Notes: generated from the letters alone by a model not told the origin. A stretch of 64,000 nucleotides of DNA from Nitrospira sp. (GCA_018242685.1 JAFEBM010000014.1:1-64000), one strand, 5' to 3'. Shown: positions 1-8,144, counted from the first letter of the stretch. Program-made: numbers and translations.

Positions 1-181
1 TCCACACCTAAAGATGATACCTCGGGCACCTGCTCACGAAGGATTGGTTAGTGCAGCCAGCTAACGCCTGAACTCTCCTCAAAACTTTCTCCACTTCTTA
101 CTTTTCTTCATCGGCACTCCGGTTGCTCAAGCAATCCTCAGTCGGCGCACAACAAGACAGCCGAAAGGAGGTGGTTTGGGT

Positions 182-208
182 ATGGCCAAATACGAGTTTC
201 GATTTTGA
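182..208 (+). other. 8-codon ORF with a strong ribosome binding site
   Basis: An AAAGGAGGTGG Shine-Dalgarno sequence (164-174) lies seven bases before an ATG that opens a reading frame of only eight sense codons (MAKYEFRF) before TGA. Such a good ribosome site in front of so short a frame suggests either a translated leader peptide or the intact start of a gene whose body has been lost. No family is recognisable. Nothing else in the surrounding sequence decides between the two options. Confidence 0.3.
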
Positions 209-257
209 ATGCTGAGGTATTGAGTTGCTCGCTGAACCAACAAGGAGGATTGCCATC

Positions 258-372
258 ATGTCGCACGGTCATCACGGCCGATATGCTGAAGCAGTATGAG
301 GACTACGGCGTGCTGATTCAGCGCTATGTCGACCAGCAGGGGCCGGAACCGGCCATTCGGCTCTGGCTGTGA
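258..372 (+). pseudogene. Possible frameshifted remnant of a small gene
   Basis: CAAGGAGG (241-248) precedes an ATG at 258 whose frame closes after 13 residues at 297-299. A second frame runs through the same place and continues to TGA at 370-372. From an internal ATG at 283 it reads MLKQYEDYGVLIQRYVDQQG and nine more residues. It looks like ordinary protein, helical and rich in charged and aromatic residues. A single indel near 260-280 would join the good start to the longer frame. I do not recognise the protein. It could equally be two chance ORFs. Confidence 0.3.
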
Positions 373-494
373 GAAACCGGCGCGGGATCTTGTTCTCTAT
401 TCGATGGAGCCATCTTTCCTCTTCTCAGCCCTTGACAGATACGAATCGTCGCTCCTGATGCTGACAGCAATCATCCCCAGAACGGTGTTGAACC

Positions 495-751
495 TGTGGA
501 TAATGAGTGGACTGGGGGTGAGGGCAATGCTATGAGCGAGAGCGAGTGAATCATGTCAAGCACTCTTTCCTAGGAATATGCAAAAAAGCGATGAACGAAT
601 TCTTGAACCACAATTACTTGTTGGTCTGACTCTATGGGGCGGATGCCTAAAAAATAGGCGATTCGATAAATATGCGCGTCATTCGCGCCGTCTTTCTTGC
701 GACAAGCAACTTGTTCACATGGTTATCCACAGAAGATGGGGATGTGGATTT
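495..751. promoter_or_regulatory. Cluster of DnaA-box-like sites in a gene-free region
   Basis: Two perfect matches to the DnaA box TTATCCACA are present: on the minus strand at 495-503 (read TGTGGATAA) and on the plus strand at 723-731. Near-matches are TTGTTCACA at 711-719 and TGTGGATTT at 743-751. The segment between them is moderately AT-rich (around 640-680). This fits a DnaA-binding locus such as a replication origin, plasmid-derived origin or titration site. No dnaA, dnaN or gyrB gene is in the window, so a chromosomal oriC is not demonstrated. Confidence 0.35.
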
Positions 752-842
752 TCATGCTAATCCTTCCGTTCGGGGAATGGTCTTGGTTCAACATCCGGTA
801 TTATTCGTCTACTTAACTAAATTACTTGAACAGCAAGGCCCA

Positions 843-1328
843 CTAGTTGTGACGGGCAGACTTCGTGGCTCTCCACTTCCAGGGTGAGACGGGATTAGTT
901 TCAGCCCATAGGCCCTTCCCCGCAGCTCTGGCCAGTTCTTCCATATCCTTAAGAGCTTGATCGTCGGACCCGTCCGGTTGCACCCAGGCGAGTCCCTCTT
1001 TGACCAGCTCATGGGCAATCTGCCGTCCATCAGTCAGTAGGATATCGGCGGTCATCCGACCCTGTCGATCACGTTTCAAATCCCGCACGACCACTTCACG
1101 GTTGGCGATGTAGGCGGCCGTCGCACGCTTCGCCTGTTTTCCATAAGACTGCTTCAGCTCGGGACAATCCACATTGCGAAGATACACCATGTCCTTTCGG
1201 CCTTGATGATGGATTGTCAGACGATCTCCCTCGTGAACCATGAGAACTCGTGCAACGACGTCAGCCCGTACGACCGTCGTGCCGGCCAACATGAGAATCA
1301 GACATAAGACAGCGGAACACTTTTTCAT
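843..1328 (-). CDS. Secreted staphylococcal-nuclease-like (SNase/TNase) protein
   Basis: The 161-residue product starts with a cleavable signal peptide (about residues 1-22, ending VRADV) and continues as a single SNase OB-fold domain. Recognisable family features are a VHEGDR acidic site (Asp35), LRNVDCPE (Asp54, Glu57), SYGKQA and DRQGR (Arg91, matching Arg87 of the staphylococcal enzyme). The position equal to catalytic Arg35 is Tyr49 here, with an Arg two residues later, so activity may be altered. Thermonucleases cleave DNA and RNA with calcium. The location should be periplasmic or secreted. It stands alone, facing the 1693 gene, with no strong ribosome site visible. Confidence 0.85.
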   Translation of the reverse strand: MKKCSAVLCLILMLAGTTVVRADVVARVLMVHEGDRLTIHHQGRKDMVYLRNVDCPELKQSYGKQAKRATAAYIANREVVVRDLKRDRQGRMTADILLTDGRQIAHELVKEGLAWVQPDGSDDQALKDMEELARAAGKGLWAETNPVSPWKWRATKSARHN

Positions 1329-1692
1329 GATTCCGTATGCTACTCGTCCGAGATCATCCCGCCAACGAATTCTCGATTTAGCGCACGAAGGACCGGTAGA
1401 AGAAGAGAAGAGTCCTCGCCGGAAGCCCCCTTGACCACACTACCCATGAAGCGTAGAGTAAAACTTCGATGCCGCCTCATCGTTATTAGGAGGTGGTGGC
1501 TATGCTCGTCGTGGGAATACGACACCGACCGACTGGGCATGGTAAGTACGGCTCCCGCCCTCTTTTATCTCTTATCAATCATCTCGCTGAGTTGTCTTGG
1601 GAAGATGTCACCGGGCTCGTGAGCCCGACAAACCCATTTCGATATGACACGTCGCCACGCATGTGATTGCTTGATGTGGCAAGGAGGTAGAT
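1329..1692. other. Intergenic region between divergent genes
   Basis: This is the shared upstream region of the minus-strand nuclease-like gene and the plus-strand membrane protein gene. Short overlapping frames exist on both strands but none has a ribosome site together with protein-like composition. The only clear signal is the AAGGAGG ribosome site at the right edge, belonging to the gene at 1693. Confidence 0.5.
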
Positions 1693-2655
1693 ATGTCCTA
1701 CCGCTATAACACCATCGATATCATCGTAGGCATCGGGATGTGTGCAATTCTTTTTGGAGGACTCCTGTTGTTCCTCGCCGCCAACGGGACCTATCAGGCT
1801 GTCCTGCCACAAGCTTTATCGTGGGAACAACCGGCGGAGATCGGTAATGGCATGAGGGCGCTCCAACCTGCCCTTGGACAAGCTATTGTCGATCAGATGC
1901 TCGTCGAGCGCCGCGCCCATCAAGCCGTGGCTCAATCGGTTTCTGAATGGAATCGCGCGACTATGGCGCATCATGAGCTGCACTCGGGCTCGCGCGGCTT
2001 GCTTGGAGTTACCCTCAAGCAGGCAGCAACCGTCCCGGACGATCATGTGGCTCGCGTGCAAGGTGTCATGGGACGGGCGATCGTCAACGTCACGACTCGC
2101 GGCGTCCGTCATGATCTCTTGTCGGCCGATCAGTATGGCACGATGTACAACATGAAGATGATCGGCGCGATCAAAGCCCAAGGGCAGCGCCTGCATGACC
2201 AATTCGCCTCTACCTGGCAAGCCACGCTCGGACGCCACATCGTCGAGGCCGCCCAACACGACTGGCTCCGGGCAGGCGCAATTCAGGAGCGGCTCGGTTC
2301 GGCTCTGGTCAAGGTGGTTCGGGCACAAATGAGCTCCGAAGAAGGACAGGCAATGCAGCAAGAGCAGCTGGCGAGCTTGATATTCGCCGCCGTTCGCAAC
2401 GAGGTCGGAACAGATCGCCCGATGCAGCCGACTGTCGCGCTACCATCGGTGGGGCCATCGGAAGATATTGCCGTGGTTTCTACTGAACCAGCGTCATGGC
2501 CGGAAATCCCAATGAGCTACTTGGTTGCCGCCGGTCTTCTCCTGGCCACCGTCTTTTGGGGCGGCCTTTCCATGGCGGTGCAGAGCAGGGAGGCGAAGGC
2601 GCTTGCTCAGCTGAGGCGTGAGGCAGATCGCTGGGCGTTTCGCATGGCGGCTTAA
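1693..2655 (+). CDS. Hypothetical protein with N- and C-terminal membrane segments
   Basis: An AAGGAGG site lies directly upstream of the ATG. The 320-residue product has a hydrophobic segment at residues 8-30, a long soluble middle (about 35-270) that is Gln/Ala/His-rich and predicted helical, and a second hydrophobic segment at about 275-295, followed by a charged helix to the end. The topology implies a periplasmic helical domain held by two membrane anchors. No catalytic motif or known family is recognisable. It may be part of a cell-envelope or signalling arrangement with the response regulator gene 60 bases downstream, but that is only a neighbourhood inference. Confidence 0.75.
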   Translation: MSYRYNTIDIIVGIGMCAILFGGLLLFLAANGTYQAVLPQALSWEQPAEIGNGMRALQPALGQAIVDQMLVERRAHQAVAQSVSEWNRATMAHHELHSGSRGLLGVTLKQAATVPDDHVARVQGVMGRAIVNVTTRGVRHDLLSADQYGTMYNMKMIGAIKAQGQRLHDQFASTWQATLGRHIVEAAQHDWLRAGAIQERLGSALVKVVRAQMSSEEGQAMQQEQLASLIFAAVRNEVGTDRPMQPTVALPSVGPSEDIAVVSTEPASWPEIPMSYLVAAGLLLATVFWGGLSMAVQSREAKALAQLRREADRWAFRMAA

Positions 2656-2715
2656 TACACGGGTGAACGCCACACCGGTGCTCGACAGAATCACGAGACA
2701 CGTCGTTGGGCACCG

Positions 2716-3447
2716 GTGAGTCGGAATCACATGAAGAGGGAAATCGCTACGTCAAATCGCGGCCAGAGAAACCTAACCCATCACATCGATACTGAAGCAG
2801 GATTTCGATCCATCAAACTGCTCCTTGTCGAAACCCAACGGCTGTTCAGACAAAGTCTGCGGGTGCTCTTGGAACGGGAACGAGATATCGTTGCTGTGGT
2901 GGAAGCAACAGATGGGCGCGAGGCCTATCGACTGGCGATCGAACACAAACCCGACATCGCCTTGCTGGACGTGGACATGCCTGATCTCGACGTAGAATCG
3001 GTCACGAAACTCGTCCGCAAACATCTCCCCAACACGCGAGTGCTGTTGCTGGCTCGGTATGATGAGGATACCCGAATAGTCGTAGCCATGCAGGCTGGAG
3101 CGTTCGGTTACATCCTGAAAGATACCGATTGTACGGACTTCCTGCGCATCATCAGAGCCACCATGAGAGGAGAACACATCTTGTCACCGGTCATGCCCGA
3201 ACGCTTCGTCCGCACTGTTCCCGGTGCGATGCGGCCGATCCATGAGGACAACAACCTCCTGCTTTCCAGTCTGACTGACCGTGAACGCGAGATATTGGCT
3301 TGCGCGGCTGCCGGTCGAAGCAACAAGGAGATTGCCGACCAGTTGTGCGTCTCGGTCGATACCGTGAAGACACATCTGCATCACATCTATCAGAAACTTT
3401 CCGTCGACGGGCGTGTCGAGGCCGTCATTACCTATCTTCGCGTTTAG
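2716..3447 (+). CDS. NarL/LuxR-family response regulator
   Basis: A receiver domain (about residues 33-155) is followed by a LuxR-type helix-turn-helix (about 176-240). The phosphoacceptor is Asp85 in LLDVDMP and the conserved Lys is Lys135 in YILKD. The usual acidic pair at the end of strand 1 is reduced to Glu39-Thr40. The C-terminus has the NarL signature LTDREREILACAAAGRSNKE. The frame opens at a GTG (2716); an ATG five codons later is the alternative. No histidine kinase gene is adjacent, so this is an orphan regulator here. The N-terminal 30 residues before the receiver are polar and unusual for the family. Confidence 0.9.
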   Translation: MSRNHMKREIATSNRGQRNLTHHIDTEAGFRSIKLLLVETQRLFRQSLRVLLERERDIVAVVEATDGREAYRLAIEHKPDIALLDVDMPDLDVESVTKLVRKHLPNTRVLLLARYDEDTRIVVAMQAGAFGYILKDTDCTDFLRIIRATMRGEHILSPVMPERFVRTVPGAMRPIHEDNNLLLSSLTDREREILACAAAGRSNKEIADQLCVSVDTVKTHLHHIYQKLSVDGRVEAVITYLRV

Positions 3448-3619
3448 TAAACCTATCTATTCGGACGCATGCTCTCACCCGAATGGTGTAGATGGTAATT
3501 CCACCTGCTGGGCGATGGCGAAGAAGCGGCCCGCATCTTAGTATGTCGGTAAACAGAGAGGACGGTCCAGACATCAATATCTTGGAAAACGGACGATTCA
3601 AGCAAGGAGGTGAGCGGCG

Positions 3620-3748
3620 ATGAGTCATCTACACATAAAGGACGTAAAAGACGAGTTAAAATCAGAGCCGGGATGGGCGTACATGTACGCAGCATTTTTT
3701 ATCGGGATCGTAGTCTTTGCAATCATGGTCGGCGGTTTCATGGGATAA
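3620..3748 (+). CDS. Small single-pass membrane protein (42 aa)
   Basis: This 43-codon gene is preceded by an AAGGAGG ribosome site (3604-3610) with nine-base spacing. The product begins with a polar stretch, MSHLHIKDVKDELKSEPG, and then has one hydrophobic helix (about residues 19-41, ending VVFAIMVGGFMG). The layout, charged cytosolic N-terminus plus one TM helix, resembles the small accessory subunits of respiratory or transport complexes, but no family can be named. It stands alone between larger intergenic gaps. Confidence 0.65.
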   Translation: MSHLHIKDVKDELKSEPGWAYMYAAFFIGIVVFAIMVGGFMG

Positions 3749-4198
3749 ACAGTTCATAGCCGATTGCCGCAGTTGAAGTGTGATGAAGTGAGCACCTGCA
3801 GCAAGGATGGGGATGCGGGCCGGAGCCGTCCTCATACGGTTCCGGCTGCCCCCTGAACGATGTCCTGAAACGGTCAGCTTCCCGTTGGGCAGCGTTTCTC
3901 ATTCGCAATCCACATGACCATATGGTACACTGAGCCTCACGAATTCTGATCCTCGCGCTTTTCCCTCCCCGGTTCGTTTCTGCGCGATTGCATTGATCAG
4001 TCTGAGGTAAGTTTCGTCGGACATCGGTCTTTGTGTCACAGCCATCAGTGTGGCTGATGGAAACCCCGAGATCGACTCCGTCGTATCTCTCGACCGCGAC
4101 TTCATGCAATGGAAGCTGGTGCAGGGCGCACATGCCCCGTATCCAGCAGCTTTCGAGTCAAGGAGAACAAACAAGATGACCGCTTACATGCGGAGTGA
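3749..4198. other. Intergenic region, no supported gene
   Basis: Apart from the stem-loop at 3819-3846, no gene is supported. Overlapping minus-strand frames cover the region, one ending in the protein-like stretch MSDETYLRLINAIAQKRTGE, but they lack a ribosome site and change frame part-way. A decayed gene is possible but not shown. Confidence 0.4.
3819..3846 (+). other. Stem-loop (11-bp stem, 6-nt loop)
   Basis: GCCGGAGCCGT (3819-3829) pairs with ACGGTTCCGGC (3836-3846) around the loop CCTCAT, with one G-T wobble. It lies 70 bases downstream of the small membrane protein gene. There is no T-run after the stem on the plus strand, so it is not a classical intrinsic terminator. It could be an RNA-stabilising hairpin or part of a repeat. 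Confidence 0.5.
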
Positions 4199-4570
4199 AT
4201 GTCCATGAGTACCGCGAAAACGAATCGACCGACACCAGTTGAGCGTTGGGTCCGCATCCCGGACGGGACGAAAGTGCGTCATCGCTCGGAGGCCTATGAC
4301 GGTGTCATTGATGGTTTAACGGAGATCGTATCCGGCTCAGAGCGTAATCCTGATGGGAAAACGCAGTATCGCGTGAATGTAGGCGATAGTACGCGGTTAC
4401 TCGTCTCAGAGGATCACCTCAATATTCTGCTCGACAACAAAAATTTGGTTCTGCTCGCTCGTGAATCCGAGCTGTATCGTCGAAACGTCACCGACCGATT
4501 ACGGGCGGTATTTGCGGAAGATCGATTCGTGAGGATAGGCGGCAAGGAACCGTCATCGCCGGGCAAGTAG
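4199..4570 (+). CDS. Hypothetical protein with a KOW/SH3-like beta segment
   Basis: The 123-residue soluble product has a central beta-rich segment (about residues 18-75) of the kind that rides over a small barrel (IPDGTKVRHR, YDGVIDG, TQYRVNVGDS, RLLVSEDHLNIL), followed by a charged helical tail. This recalls small nucleic-acid-binding barrels but I cannot assign a family. A second ATG at codon 3 is an alternative start. It is followed at 65 bases by another small basic protein gene, so the two may be co-transcribed. Confidence 0.6.
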   Translation: MSMSTAKTNRPTPVERWVRIPDGTKVRHRSEAYDGVIDGLTEIVSGSERNPDGKTQYRVNVGDSTRLLVSEDHLNILLDNKNLVLLARESELYRRNVTDRLRAVFAEDRFVRIGGKEPSSPGK

Positions 4571-4634
4571 AGGTCGTTTGAAGGCAGATTCTGCCGCGCA
4601 TAGGTCAAACTGAACACTTTGAATCGGAGACGCG

Positions 4635-4904
4635 ATGAATACATCATGGGGGACCAAAGCCTCGCACCGACGAAAGCAGGCCATTCGTAGAACGAAGGTC
4701 CGCTGGGATCTGCTCGGACTACAGGACCCGGAACGGACGCCGTTGACAACGTCGATAGACGATATTCGCCGCCAGATCATCTCAGCGGCAAGCCAAGGCC
4801 TGAGCCCAGATACGATCTCCCGTTCTCATGCAAAGGTTGGACGCCCCAAACCGGGAACCAAGGCGTCGGTGGCTACCCGCAAGCGTGGCGCCGCTTCGCA
4901 GTAG
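4635..4904 (+). CDS. Small basic hypothetical protein (89 aa)
   Basis: The product is rich in Arg/Lys at both ends (SHRRKQAIRRTKVRW; KVGRPKPGTKASVATRKRG) with a short polar middle (SIDDIRRQIISAASQGLSPD). This composition is typical of nucleic-acid-binding or intrinsically disordered proteins. A weak purine-rich stretch (GGAGACGCG) precedes the ATG. The RGRP-like stretch is vaguely AT-hook-like but no family is assigned. Confidence 0.5.
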   Translation: MNTSWGTKASHRRKQAIRRTKVRWDLLGLQDPERTPLTTSIDDIRRQIISAASQGLSPDTISRSHAKVGRPKPGTKASVATRKRGAASQ

Positions 4905-4942
4905 GCTTTACATAAGCACGTCGCACCCGAAAGGAGGGCATC

Positions 4943-5131
4943 ATCGGAGGAACAGGTAAAACCACAAGCGCTAAACGGGACCGTGAAAAATCGCGTCAAC
5001 AGAAACAACGCGCTAAAGAAGAGCGCCGTGTACAGCGGAAAGCCGCCAAGCTCAACCGTCCGACACAAGAAGGAGGGGAAGACCCTGACCTTGCGGGCTT
5101 GCGATGGGGGCCACAGCCTCCGCTCTATTGA
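4943..5131 (+). CDS. Small basic coiled-coil protein with an ATC start codon
   Basis: A frame encoding 62 residues runs to TGA at 5129-5131. After Gly-Gly-Thr-Gly it reads KTTSAKRDREKSRQQKQRAK, continues as a highly charged helix (to about residue 38) and ends with a proline-rich tail, DLAGLRWGPQPPLY. It resembles a family of small Lys/Arg-rich proteins found in many bacteria. Upstream in frame lies TAA (4913-4915), and no ATG, GTG or TTG occurs between it and the protein body. A perfect AAGGAGG (4931-4937) sits five bases before ATC (4943), which I take as the start. A second ATC at 4940 would be too close to the ribosome site. Confidence 0.65.
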   Translation: MGGTGKTTSAKRDREKSRQQKQRAKEERRVQRKAAKLNRPTQEGGEDPDLAGLRWGPQPPLY

Positions 5132-5179
5132 TCAGCACCGCCAGATGCGTCTATTCGTTGTTGATTCGCCCTCCCCGTT

Positions 5180-6898
5180 CTATCCCATCTGTGCGTCTTT
5201 GAATTGATACTCACGGTAGGCTGCCAGCGTGGACGCAAGGGAGATTTTCAACTCAAGACGCTTGGGTTTTCCGGTCGAGGTATAGGGCACGTGTTGTCCA
5301 AAGCGGATGACCTTGGGGCATTTCGAGAACGGAAGCCGTTGACGGCAGTGGGCGAGTACATCGGCCTCGGTGGGTGGAGAGACGCCCTCCTTCGGCACTA
5401 CATAAGCGGCAATCTCCTCGCCATAGTAGCGATGCTCGAACGGAACAGTCATCGCGAATCGGACAAGAGGGTGACTCCTCAACACCTCGTCGATTTCCAA
5501 CGGAGCGATATTGACACCGCCTCGAATAATCAATTCCTTGAGGCGACCCGAAATGAAGAAAAATGGTCGCCCCAGCTTATCGCGGACGTAAAAGCCTTCA
5601 TCTCCGGAACGGAACCAGCCCCATTGAAACGCCGCATCATTGGCATCCTCCCGCTTGAAGTAACCGGCGCACACAGTCCCGCCACGGATGCATATTTCTC
5701 CTCTCGTCATTTCCGGCAACAATCGTCCATCCCCGCCCAAAATCGCCATGTCGCTATGTCGCAGCGGAACTCCGATCGAGGGAAACTCATAATCTCTGAG
5801 CCAGTGACGATGCTCATCACGTGACAAGTCATTCGGCAGAAAACATGAGTAACAGGTCGTTTCGGACAAGCCGTACCCATGGCGAATCGGGAACCCGAAT
5901 CGGTCTTCAAACCGGGTTGCGGTATCTTTGAGCAAGGGACCGGCGCCACATATGAATCCACCGAACTCGTCCAGCTTGTAATCGATGATACTCTCGTTCG
6001 CATCAAGGAGAAATTCAAGGATGGTCGGCACGACGCTCACGCACGTCACTCGCTCTTCGTGTAATCTGCGCCAGAACGTGGCGCTTTTGAATTTACGATT
6101 CAGGACGACGCTGCCTTTGCAGTAAAACGGTGTGATCACCGTAACGACCGTCCCATTCACGTGATGGATCGGGAGCACGCACATCAGGCGGGCTTCCGCG
6201 TCAAACCGATGCCATTCGGTGATCGCATCGGCATCAAGAAGTAAATTCCCCACGGTGAGAACCACACCTTTGGGTGGACCGGTGGTTCCGGACGTATAGA
6301 CGATGAGCGCTTCATCGTCCAGACTGGGGCTGGGAGATGCAGAACCCAAGAAGGGAGACGCTCCCGCCTTGGCCCTATGCTTCGGCCCTTCCACGAAGCC
6401 GTCATCATTCAGTGCAATCACATCGCGTAAGGCCGGAAGTTCACGTTGAAGGTCCTTCATTTCTTCAAGAAGTCTGTGCCAGCAACAGACGGCTGAGGCC
6501 TCGGAATGTTCCAGGATAAATCGTTTCTTATCCGTGGATTCTTCAATGTTGATTGGGACAATCGTGACACCTGATATCCATGCCGCAAAGTACAGCACTA
6601 CAGTGACATCATGATTGAAGAGAATCGTCGCCAGACGGTCCCCTGGCCTTAAACCGACTCGATCATGCAGGAAAGTAGCGACCGATTGGACGACAGTCCC
6701 AAATTCTCCATAACTGTAGGTATAGCGGACAGCCCGATCATCGTCGCGATAGGTCAAAAATGTCCGGTTGACCAGGGCGCGATCATAGACGCGGGATTTG
6801 AAGAAGTCCGTGAATGAGCTCCATGGAAGTGGCGGACAGAGTCCTTCGACTTTCCGCGCCTGCGCGATATGGTCAGGTACGTCGATTAACGAAGACAT
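5180..6898 (-). CDS. Acyl-CoA synthetase (AMP-forming, class I adenylate-forming enzyme)
   Basis: The 572-residue enzyme activates a carboxylic acid to its acyl-CoA with ATP. Motifs in order are the P-loop-like VYTSGTTGPPKGVVLT, the A5 region HGYGLSETT, and the C-terminal hinge and catalytic Lys region (RLKELIIRGGVNIAP, then STGKPKR). I chose the ATG at 6898 because GAGGAAAG lies just before it; the longer frame from 6937 has none. The gene follows the citrate/methylcitrate synthase and closes the catabolic array, so propionate, a branched short acid or acetoacetate are reasonable substrates, but the sequence does not fix this. Its start lies inside an 80-bp tandem duplication. Confidence 0.88.
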   Translation of the reverse strand: MSSLIDVPDHIAQARKVEGLCPPLPWSSFTDFFKSRVYDRALVNRTFLTYRDDDRAVRYTYSYGEFGTVVQSVATFLHDRVGLRPGDRLATILFNHDVTVVLYFAAWISGVTIVPINIEESTDKKRFILEHSEASAVCCWHRLLEEMKDLQRELPALRDVIALNDDGFVEGPKHRAKAGASPFLGSASPSPSLDDEALIVYTSGTTGPPKGVVLTVGNLLLDADAITEWHRFDAEARLMCVLPIHHVNGTVVTVITPFYCKGSVVLNRKFKSATFWRRLHEERVTCVSVVPTILEFLLDANESIIDYKLDEFGGFICGAGPLLKDTATRFEDRFGFPIRHGYGLSETTCYSCFLPNDLSRDEHRHWLRDYEFPSIGVPLRHSDMAILGGDGRLLPEMTRGEICIRGGTVCAGYFKREDANDAAFQWGWFRSGDEGFYVRDKLGRPFFFISGRLKELIIRGGVNIAPLEIDEVLRSHPLVRFAMTVPFEHRYYGEEIAAYVVPKEGVSPPTEADVLAHCRQRLPFSKCPKVIRFGQHVPYTSTGKPKRLELKISLASTLAAYREYQFKDAQMG

Positions 6899-7000
6899 AT
6901 TCTTTCCTCGATGGTCGTGCAGGGCCTCATCAACCATCTCTGCGCGATGTGGTCAGGTACGACGATCAAGGGGGACATATTCCCTCCTCGACGGTCCCGT
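6861..7000. repeat. Diverged 80-bp tandem duplication across a gene boundary
   Basis: The 60 bases at 6861-6920 match 6941-7000 at about 48 of 60 positions with a period of exactly 80, and a further GGCCTCATCAA block is shared after an 11-base offset. Each copy contains both the tail of the citrate synthase frame and the head of the ligase frame. Copy 6941-7000 supplies the real synthase stop (6953-6955) and a vestigial ligase start (ATG at 6978, reading MSPLIVVPDHIAQ, out of frame with the gene). Copy 6861-6920 supplies the real ligase start (MSSLIDVPDHIAQ). Confidence 0.8.
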
Positions 7001-8131
7001 GTAGAGCGCGCGTGGCCTCATCAAGCGATTATGATCCTGCTGTTCGATGACATGGGCGCACCATCCTGCAACGCGCGAGCAGACGAACAGCGGCGTATAC
7101 AGCGTGAGCGGGATCTCCATCAGAAGATAGGCCACCGCCGTGTAGAAATCGAGATTGGGGTACAGGCCTTTTTCCTGTTCCATGATGCGCTCGATTGTCA
7201 TCGCAATCTCATACCATCGACGGTTGCCGCAGATCCCGCTCAACGATTCGACATGCTGCTGAATGATGGCTGAACGGCTGTCACCTTTCTTGAGCACGCG
7301 ATGACCGAAACCCATGATTCGCCGTTTCTTTGTCAATGCCTCCCGCACCCATGCTTCCGCCCGTTCACAACTGCCGATATCCACAAACATCTCGGCCACA
7401 GCTTCATTGGCTCCACCGTGGAGCGGCCCCTTGAGCGCCCCAATCGCCGAGGTGACGGCCGAGTACAGATCCGTCATCGTCGATGCCGTGACACGAGCGG
7501 CAAACGTGGAGGCATTAAATTCGTGTTCGGCATACAGCGTGAGAGAGGCATCAAGGACACGGGCCATGGCTTTCGCTCGATCATCCTCTCTTCGGTCGGT
7601 GAAGAGATACAAAAGATTCTCAGCGAAGGTCAGATCACCGTGCGGCTGCCGGCGGGGTTTGCCGGTTACGAGCCGATAGGACGTTGCGATCATCAGCGGG
7701 ATTTGCGCCAGCAGCCGAATCGATCTGCAAACGTTTGCCTCATGTGAGTGGTCGGTCGGATCCGAATCAACCACGCCCAACAGCGAAACACCCGATCGGA
7801 CAATGTCCATCGGATGTGCGCCGGAAGGTGCTGCTCCGAGGAATACTTGGACGAGCTGAGGTAGCACAGCCTGATCGATGAGTCGCGTTGAGAAGTCGCT
7901 GAGCTCTTGCTGACTCGGTAGATGGCCGAACAACAGCAGATAGGCGACCTCCTCAAACGTGCTGTGCTCCGCCAAATCACGGATTGGATAGCCCCTGTAG
8001 AGGAGACCGGCTTCTCCTTCATCCACAAGACAGAGAACCGATTCTCCGGCGATCACTCCTTCGAGACCAGGGCTATACGCGGAACGGTCTTTCATCTCCG
8101 TCGCGGGAGACTCGTTCACTACCGCGCTCAT
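6953..8131 (-). CDS. prpC: Citrate synthase family protein, probable 2-methylcitrate synthase
   Basis: The 392-residue enzyme condenses oxaloacetate with acetyl-CoA or propionyl-CoA. The catalytic residues of the family are present: His238 in GPLHGGANEAV, His277 in GFGHRVLK, Asp328 in LDFYTAVAYLL. The start at 8131 follows GGGAGG; the frame extends to 8155 but would overlap prpB. The adjacency of prpB and prpD argues for 2-methylcitrate synthase, the first step of propionyl-CoA oxidation. A housekeeping citrate synthase cannot be excluded from residues alone. Its last codons lie in the tandem duplication shared with the ligase gene. Confidence 0.85.
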   Translation of the reverse strand: MSAVVNESPATEMKDRSAYSPGLEGVIAGESVLCLVDEGEAGLLYRGYPIRDLAEHSTFEEVAYLLLFGHLPSQQELSDFSTRLIDQAVLPQLVQVFLGAAPSGAHPMDIVRSGVSLLGVVDSDPTDHSHEANVCRSIRLLAQIPLMIATSYRLVTGKPRRQPHGDLTFAENLLYLFTDRREDDRAKAMARVLDASLTLYAEHEFNASTFAARVTASTMTDLYSAVTSAIGALKGPLHGGANEAVAEMFVDIGSCERAEAWVREALTKKRRIMGFGHRVLKKGDSRSAIIQQHVESLSGICGNRRWYEIAMTIERIMEQEKGLYPNLDFYTAVAYLLMEIPLTLYTPLFVCSRVAGWCAHVIEQQDHNRLMRPRALYTGPSRREYVPLDRRT

Positions 8132-8144
8132 AGGTCCTCCCTTC

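Noticed and set aside
495..751. Definite chromosomal oriC
   Set aside because: No dnaA, dnaN or gyr genes are present and the AT-rich unwinding element is weak, so only a DnaA-box cluster is claimed.
3749..4198. Possible group II intron 3' domain or reverse-transcribed element at the stem-loop 3819-3846
   Set aside because: The stem has the right size but lacks the domain V bulge and GNRA loop, and no intron ORF lies upstream.
4983..5207. ORF of 74 codons starting GTG at 4983
   Set aside because: It is a shadow of the ATC-start gene in another frame; its composition is not protein-like and it runs into the ligase gene end.
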